The notes below the pieces were generated by a model. That model worked only from the letters and a program-made list of their open reading frames with translations, had not been told where the DNA came from and did no database searches. A stretch of 64,000 bases of DNA from Riptortus pedestris (taxonomy: Eukaryota > Arthropoda > Insecta > Hemiptera > Alydidae): the NCBI GenBank assembly GCA_019009955.1, contig CM032233.1, positions 95,582,001 through 95,646,000 of the forward strand. Reading direction: 5' to 3'. A program made the position numbers and the translations under genes. This document shows positions 57,306 through 64,000 of this stretch, in pieces; the first letter of the stretch is position 1, and every line of letters begins with the position of its first letter.

Positions 57306-59019
57306 CTGCATATTTTCTTCCAAAAATGAATTTTACTTATCCATTCGGAATAATCGATAAAGGGGATGTAAACTGTTTAGAGTGCCTGGAGCGGATCTGG
57401 CCGTTTTATCTGCTTGACTCCACATGGAGGAGTTGATGGTAAGAGAAGTGGAAAAGGATAGGGGGGTTAAGAGAGCGATACAGCTTATTTGAGACAGAAG
57501 GAAGCGACCACTCGAGAAGGGGTGCAGGGGTGGGCACCTCCCACCCTCTCCTTGCTCCCGGCACAGATTAGGGATGTAAAAGAGGGAGGTAGGAGGGACT
57601 GCCGCCCATTTCCTGAAAATATGCCAAATGTTTCGGAAGATTCCCAAACCGCTTGGTTATGTGAAAACAAAGCCGAATGGTTTATAAGAATCGACCCCCC
57701 CCCACCCCCCTCGCTCCGACTCAGTTTCGAATATATCAACTTTCCACTCCCCCGAACTTTTACGAGTCTCCTTAAATGTTTTTTACTATCGCGGGGAGGC
57801 CGGTAAATCCACCCTGATTTATCGAAATATCCCCAGCAATAAATATGAAAATTTAACAAGTCCATAATTACTCTCTTTACTTTATGGGGGGGGGGTTGGG
57901 TTTGGTTAATCGTTTCTCAGACTGCTGAGCACGTTTCCTTCAGCAACTTGCATTTCATTCGATCGATATTTAAATAATTTCTTTCTTGAATATGTAACTC
58001 TCTGTAACTTCCAGTTGAAAATATGTACTCGTAAGGGAGAAAATATATGTTTATGTAATATAATATATAATGAAAAAAGTGTATATACTATTATTATATA
58101 GGATAAGTGAGTATATTGCCAGTATTAAAAATGTCCAATAATTCTTAATTATTGGCCAAATATAAATGCAGTTAAAAATATTAATCCAGAAGTAAGAAGT
58201 GTAAATAGGTACAATGCAACTCTTGTTACTAGCACACATCTTTAAGTAAATATAAATATTTAAAATGTATTTATAGATTTAGTTAAGAAATAATTGTATA
58301 GAAAATTAGAAAATAACCTTAGGATATGAGAAAAGCAGTATTTATAATATATAAGTTGATATTATTAGGAAACAGAGTAAAACAGGGACTTGTAAAACAG
58401 CATTATAATACTTTAAAGGGCATACTAACCTAGTTGTTCACTGCTCAAATCGTATTAATCCTAATCCTAATCCTAATCTTTGTAAATGTAAAATGAGCAA
58501 TGGTATTTCCCCTTCACTGGAAGAAGAAGTATAAAAATCAAAAATTTAGTTTTAAAGTAAGAGAACTAATTGGAAAATTGTTATTATTATTTGTTTACCT
58601 TTTAACTTTCAGGTAGCCTGTTATAAATACAGCAGGGATAGTAACCATCAGCTATCTATTTGTTTTTAATGAAAATTTAAAATCTTTGTTTAATAGATCT
58701 GCTTTCTGTGACACTCTTAATAATTGTTCAGGTAAATTATGTTGAGTTAATTTTAGTTTTTGGAATTAAGCTCTTTAATCATATCACGATTGCAGTGACT
58801 GTAACGGAATCTAGCTTTTAAAGGAATTTTATTTCCATAACTAAGTCATGGTACTTTCTTATTGTAAGAAAGACACGGATACTCTCATCTTTTGAGGCAG
58901 CGGATTTTTTTTTCTCCTTGTTCAATGACAAGAATATCGGTATTATTTTGATGGACAAAATGATCCGCCATCATCGCTTCATCACAATGCATTTTTACAT
59001 CATCTTTTTCGAGATTATT
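57306..59019. other. Unassigned sequence
   Basis: No gene. 57400-57800 is GC-richer; overlapping frames of 104-126 codons on both strands there lack any domain resemblance. Three CCTAAT units at 58456-58475 are too few for a telomeric tract. Confidence 0.5.
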
Positions 59020-59185
59020 GTTGTGATTATTGGGGAATCGGAGTATACAGCCATAAATTATACAGTGTATCAAGAGTTTTATTCCTTTGGGACCCGTAGG
59101 AATTTTAGTGACCTTATGATAGTTATATGCTGAACGACTGCTATATGAACCAGGTTACCTCCAACTTTAATTCCATAATCCCGAG
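59020..59185. repeat. Dispersed repeat I (copy 1)
   Basis: 'TTATTGGGGAATCGGAGTAT', 'TATGAACCAGGTTACCTCC' and 'CTTTAATTCCATAAT' match 62030-62215 in the same orientation. Class unknown. Confidence 0.65.
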
Positions 59186-59309
59186 CTGAACAATTGAAAA
59201 ATAATATGAAGAATTCGAAAATCGCTTTTAAGTAATAAAAGTGTCAGAAAATCTTAATAAATGTTATCATAGCAGAAACTAGTAGCACTCTGTATTTTGA
59301 ATTTTCAGT
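59186..59309. other. Unassigned sequence
   Basis: Nothing recognised. Confidence 0.4.
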
Positions 59310-60598
59310 TGAGAAAAAATCTGTCACGCAGGGGCTGCGTAAACTAAGCAGATTTCCCACGTGAAGTTTCACAATAGATAAATTTCACGAAAGCCGAGCC
59401 AGTCAAGGAAACGGCCGAACTAGCTTTTGGCCGGAAAGTAACTCTCGTCCGAAAGGCTCCGAGATTAAATTAAAAACAATGCTGCTGTGAATATTAAGTA
59501 AACAAATAAAGGACAAGTCAAATGGTGAGAACCTTCCTGATAGTCTGAGTTGTAAACAATCAGGTTAGCCAGCTTTTACCGGAAATAAAAGCAATTACGG
59601 AAATATATTTGAATATAAGTTATAAATTTTATTCATAACTATTTATTATATCTTCTATCTTCTACTGTAATTAATAATAAACCAGAATAATTTTAATCAC
59701 AACCATTCAAAATTTAGGAATCCGGCAAGAAAATAGAAAGGGGGGGGGCAAACCACGATTCAGACGGTTATGAGATTTTCACATGATTAAGGAACAAGCA
59801 GGTTAGCCAGTGAAGGTTTACAATAGATAAATATACATACAGGTAACACTTCCGTGAATGTTAGTGAATAATTACAAACGGCAATGAGAAATCTTTCAGT
59901 GAATTTACAATATAAGTTAATAATCCCTACAAAGGAATACGGTCAGATTGTAAACAAACAGGTCTTGTAGCGCAGTATCGATAGGTAGACCGGAAAAACA
60001 AACAATTAAAGAAATATATCTGAATATAAAATATTAATTTTATTAGAAAACTATTTACTATAGTTAGTGGAGTAATTTGAAATGAATCAAAATTATTTCT
60101 ATTTAAATCACTCCGATTTTTGTAGTCCAAGAAAAAAAAGAAGGCGGGGGGGGGGTTAAAAGAACGTATTTTTTGGTACCTCGTAAAATAAAGCTTTGAT
60201 GAAAACAATAATTTGTATTTAACCTAATAATGAGGTGGTTCATTAGATATCAGCTTATTATTAATATGTCACTAGTAGGAGTAGGGGTTTACTGAAAGGG
60301 GAACTCATTACAAAAAATACAAATATCTCGGTTAATACTCATTATACGGAAATATCAATAGAACAATATTTATAGTAAATTTAATTTGCAATAAGATTGA
60401 TTCTATACAATTTTTCGGTCCGACGTATAGTAACGGAGATATTTCGAATTTTCGAAAATCCTCCCCTCTAACCCCCCCCTCCCACTTGTCCGATTTCAGG
60501 CATTAACGAACTTTATATGTGTTTTTACATAAAACGAATCAATATCAAGTTTGGTAACGATTAAACAATAATTGCGACCGCATCTAGAGCGGTAACAG

Positions 60599-60675
<77 letters not shown>

Positions 60676-60741
60676 TATAGATATATATATACAGTTTTGA
60701 ACGGACCTCATTTTCGCTTCCCTTAAGGGAAATCTGCTAAA
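59310..60741 (+). mobile_element. Family A element with internal partial duplication (A22)
   Basis: Left end GTCACGCAGGGGCTGCGTAA, AGCAGATTTCCCACGTG (59322-59365). The left body appears twice (59460-59750 and 59810-60180; 'TTTACAATAGATAAATATAC' marks the second). Then the hairpin module (60310-60440), C-rich block, (TA)n core 60603-60692 and a shortened right end, TTCCCTTAAGGGAAATCTGC then TAAAC. At 1.43 kb it is the longest copy. Confidence 0.8.
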
Positions 60742-61678
60742 CACGTGTATGTAGAGCATGATACCTATTAAGAGCTGAATGCGGAACTTTCTAGTGTAGT
60801 TCAGAATAGTTGTTGTAATTGAGACAATTTATACACTTCAATACTCCATTGACTTCCACCTTGGGGTAGTTCTTGGCTCTGTGCTCTCCTGTTCAGAAGG
60901 GGCAGGTTGGGGTTGTGGCTGAACAATGTGCAGATCCATGGTTATATCTTGAGCATTTCCCGCATCGTCAAATCGATACAAAATCTTCAGTATAACATAT
61001 TGTATAAAATAGTTTCAGTCTTGATTGTAGTAATGTGTTTCTGGCTTTGGGCTGTACACAAATCATTGCATATTGCTTACTTCTATTAATCTTGGACTCA
61101 ATTACAAATGCAGCTGAGATGTCATTTTTTTGTTTCCCTAATTCTTCATTTTGGCTCAAAATAACTTCACAATGATTATTTTTGGATATATCTGCCGGTA
61201 TATTTTTAATTATTAATCTGAGTTTTAGTCTTTTAATAGGATTTTAATTTATTATAGTAGATTATTTTTCAATTTTAGTTTGGATTTTTAACATTTTATT
61301 TTTAATTTCTACTATTAAATAGCCTTATTTTGTCGTTCAAATATTTTTGATTCCAACATTTCATTCTACAAGGTTTATTATGCTTTTAAAAAAAAAATTA
61401 GTGTCTTCAGTATTAGTATAACTGACTTGTTTTTAATCAATAGTTTATGTGATGGTTTAACATTGGAGATTTTTGATTTAACAGAATGAGAGCATGTTGG
61501 TTAGCTACTAACCTTAGTATGATTTACTCAATATCTCTATTTTCTTTAGATGAATTTAGATTATCCACTTCAATCGATTGTTGTATCTCTTGAATAATGG
61601 TAATTGTTTCAACTAAATTTGTTTAAGTCTTTCCTTAGAGTAGAAAATTCTTTAAGGGATATAAGAAGTTTAACTAAC
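60742..61678. other. Unassigned sequence
   Basis: Minus strand 60780-60980 has a short Gln/Pro/Glu-rich frame followed by Cys-Ile-Asn-Cys, faintly like a LINE ORF1 zinc-knuckle region, but too damaged to call. Confidence 0.35.
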
Positions 61679-61857
61679 TGCTGTCATACCTGTCGTTGAA
61701 GACCGTCGTCACTGGCTGATGGTCTAGTACAGCAGGCATTGTGCTTTCGAAGCGAAGGCACCATCTTCAAGCCGTCTAAAGCTATTGACGGTCTTCACCG
61801 ACAGCTATGACAACAGTATCATTTATACTGGCGGTACCAGCCCTTTATTTGAAGTTT
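61679..61857 (+). mobile_element. Element D (copy 2)
   Basis: Inverted ends 61679-61707 and 61787-61816 (GTCATACCTGTCG / CGACAGCTATGAC reversed). Same tail as copy 1 (TACTGGCGGTACCAGCCC). Minus strand: UUGAAGA-U-GGUGCC-UUCG…-CGAAA-GCAC. The arms are much shorter than in copy 1, so the 65-bp arms there are not the family's only form. Confidence 0.7.
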
Positions 61858-61907
61858 AACTAATTTTTCATACAACTGAACACTTCCAGGCATCTTGGGC
61901 ATATGAT

Positions 61908-61910
<3 letters not shown>

Positions 61911-61973
<63 letters not shown>

Positions 61974-61994
61974 AACACACACACACACACACAC
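61911..61994. repeat. (CA)n microsatellite
   Basis: Nearly pure CA repeat, one small interruption near 61970. Confidence 0.97.
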
Positions 61995-62029
61995 TTTTGG
62001 ATGGATCTCCTTTCTGATATAGAATCGAT

Positions 62030-62215
62030 GGAGATTATTATTGGGGAATGGTGAATCGGAATATCCATCCGTATATTATAATGAGTATGAAGAGTCTGCA
62101 TTCCTATGGGATCCTTAGAAACTTTGTGATCTCATGGTAGTTGTAGGCTGAGCGACTACTTTATGAACCAGGTCACCTCCCACTTTAATTCCATAATGTT
62201 CTGGTATCGCTATTA
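62030..62215. repeat. Dispersed repeat I (copy 2)
   Basis: Matches 59020-59185. It is immediately preceded by a (CA)n tract and 'GATATAGAATCGATGGAGAT', which resembles the family A right block. Confidence 0.6.
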
Positions 62216-62879
62216 GAATGATTTTCTTATCTATCTCTTCTTTCAACATCTTTCTACAATTAATATAATTAATACTTCTGACAATTTATATATTATTAAT
62301 GGTGCATGCATCACACCTGAAATAATGTGTTATAGACAAACTTGGTGCTTTGTAGCTCCTGTAAAATTAAACCACATTTAAAAAACCAAGGAGTATCGAA
62401 ACTCCCATTTCCATTTCTCCACCTTCCTTCTTAATGCCTCTTAGTGAGGGAGAGTCTCAAGCGTTGGCTTGAGTTACATAGGTGACTAATCGACTCGCAT
62501 CGTTACCTGGTTACTCATTGACTAGCATCTTCCTTTTAACCAAGTATTTTGTCTGAAAATGAACGAGGACATCCTCCGAAAACTGTAGGTCGGACCTCCT
62601 TAAAGATCTTTACATCTTTTTTTACCAGTCCCCATGATAAAGCTCTTAGGATTGACTGTCAAAGTAATATATTCACATCCACTACTTTATTTTCACAGGA
62701 AAACATTACAAGAGTTCATTATTTACATAGTCATACAATAACTTATTCTTTTGTTTGTCATATGTGACTTCTGACCATACGTTAAATAGTCTACTTATCA
62801 TATGTTAAATACAATGCACTGATATACCACAACTAGATTCGCCGTGACCTCTGTAATCATATGTATGGCGGTATTTTGC
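62216..62879. other. Unassigned sequence
   Basis: No gene is recognised. Confidence 0.45.
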
Positions 62880-63720
62880 AAGATTCAAAAACGACTTCTC
62901 AGGGAGTGTTACTTGCATTAGGAATTTCATATTCCTGTTAACATCTAGTTATGCACCTCCCCTTTCGATTGACATCGATTAAAGAGAAGGAGGGTTTAGA
63001 GGGAGAGAAACAAAATTTCTCTGTACCTAGTAGAAATTCAGATTTTTAGTTTAACATAAAAAGATTTAAGTTATAATTTATACTCAATAGTATCTTTTCA
63101 TTGGATCCATTAGAACCATTTTATTTATATAAGATACTTGGCAAGTTCTTTCACATTATATGGACTAGACGGCATTGCATATAGTTGGGGATGAATTAAG
63201 AGTTCCAAATGATCTCGGTAATTTTAGCAATCCAGAGTTATCACACCTTGACACTTTTCATAGCTATTAGAAATCTAACCGGCTATGAATTAATTCAAAA
63301 AGTTAAGTTCTATTTACTCCCTTGAACGAAGTAAAGAAAGAATTGTAATTTTCTGGAAACTGTCCGGTTTTCCGATTTAATGAATTATTCGTTTTGTCCC
63401 TCCCTGAGCCAAATTGGACTTCACATAACTCAAAAACTGCTAGCATGCTGAAATTTCGTATTTCGGATAGTTCTAACGTATAGTTGTCCCAAAATTCACT
63501 AAGAGGAGGGAGTGGATTTAGAGGAGGTCGAAAATAAAAAAAATCAAATTTCTTCGAGCGTTTTAGAGACAAAAAATATGTAAAGGACCTTTTTTTTGTT
63601 TACGGAGAAAGGATCTATAAATGATGTAAATGCCATTTTTAGATCCGATGCATTAGAACAAAGATATCGTATATCTCCTTCAAATGATATAAATATAACG
63701 GCAGTGCAACTAAACTTTAT
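62880..63720 (+). repeat. Two tandem family B copies
   Basis: 62880-63050 ('TTCAAAAACGACTTCTC', 'TTGACATCGATTAAAG', 'GAAGGAGGGTTTAGAGGGAG') and 63390-63720 ('CATAACTCAAAAACTGCTAG', 'AGGAGGGAGTGGATTTAG', 'ATTTTTAGATCCGATGCATT'), both plus, with about 340 bp of unrecognised sequence between. Confidence 0.6.
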
Positions 63721-64000
63721 GTCAATTTATTTAATAGGCGTACAAAAACGTATACCTATATCAGGATTTTGATTACCTACAAATATGTTGGAGTTCATGC
63801 ACACTCGTGGGAGTAAGATTTGTTGACTGTTTCATAAGGATTTAGGGCAAACTAGGTTATTATGTCCGGTAATATTTATAATTCTCGTTTTGGATATGGA
63901 CCTGCATTTTGTGAGTAAACTGTGTTTAGGTAAATTGTAAATACTGATATATCTTCATTTATAATTAACCTGCATCTTAATTTTAATTCATTTACCATCT
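63721..64000. other. Unassigned sequence to window end
   Basis: Nothing recognised. Confidence 0.4.

Noticed and set aside
57333..57865. Overlapping frames of 104-126 codons on both strands
   Set aside because: They overlap each other on opposite strands, lie in a GC-richer stretch and show no domain, splice or start context.
58454..58477. Three CCTAAT-like units, possibly a telomeric repeat
   Set aside because: Only about three units and the wrong register for the insect TTAGG repeat; no array follows.

Overview
This window is non-coding, AT-rich animal DNA, most likely from an insect or other arthropod with a large, repeat-laden genome. That rests on tRNA-derived SINEs, several insect-type non-LTR retrotransposons (LINEs), Tc1/mariner elements (one with the DUF4817-type N-terminus common in insects), Helitron ends, Penelope-like remnants and many (TA)n and (CA)n tracts. 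I see no convincing intact host gene, tRNA, rRNA, CRISPR array or bacterial-type operon. Species cannot be read from the sequence.

Layout. 0-4.5 kb: a heat-shock-element-like promoter motif, a SINE, a LINE 3' end with a clear target-site duplication and a Penelope-like fragment. 4.5-14.5 kb: copies of the dominant dispersed repeat ('family A'), LINE pieces carrying RNase H, a short DUF4817 DNA transposon, and a near-perfect palindrome at 13.4 kb. 15.7-20.8 kb: a SINE with target-site duplication, then a Penelope-like inverted pair with GIY-YIG-type fragments and hammerhead-like motifs, one arm split by a Helitron. 22-28.6 kb: family A copies, Helitron ends and a possible captured gene fragment. 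29.3-34.3 kb: a LINE split by a nearly complete mariner-type transposon, followed by a 1.36-kb inverted repeat. 34.7-46 kb: more palindromes, a composite repeat, a large palindrome split by a LINE, and a Tc1 copy inside a family A copy. 46-64 kb: mostly unassigned AT-rich DNA with family A and B copies.

Family A, about 0.95 kb when complete, accounts for roughly twenty entries. One end carries a 6-bp-stem hairpin next to the inverted repeat AGCAGATTTCCC. The other end carries the same motif within a 20-bp palindrome, and most long copies have a (TA)n or (CA)n core. This resembles the layout described for Helentron-type DINE-1/HINE elements; that assignment is an inference.

The second theme is inverted repeats: at least nine palindromes with arms from about 40 bp to over 500 bp. 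Several contain a motif of the form CUGAAGA - stem - GAAA - short palindrome - UH, the skeleton of the hammerhead ribozymes reported in Penelope-like elements. The (TA)n tracts act as landing sites for later transposons, which gives several nested insertions whose order can be read.
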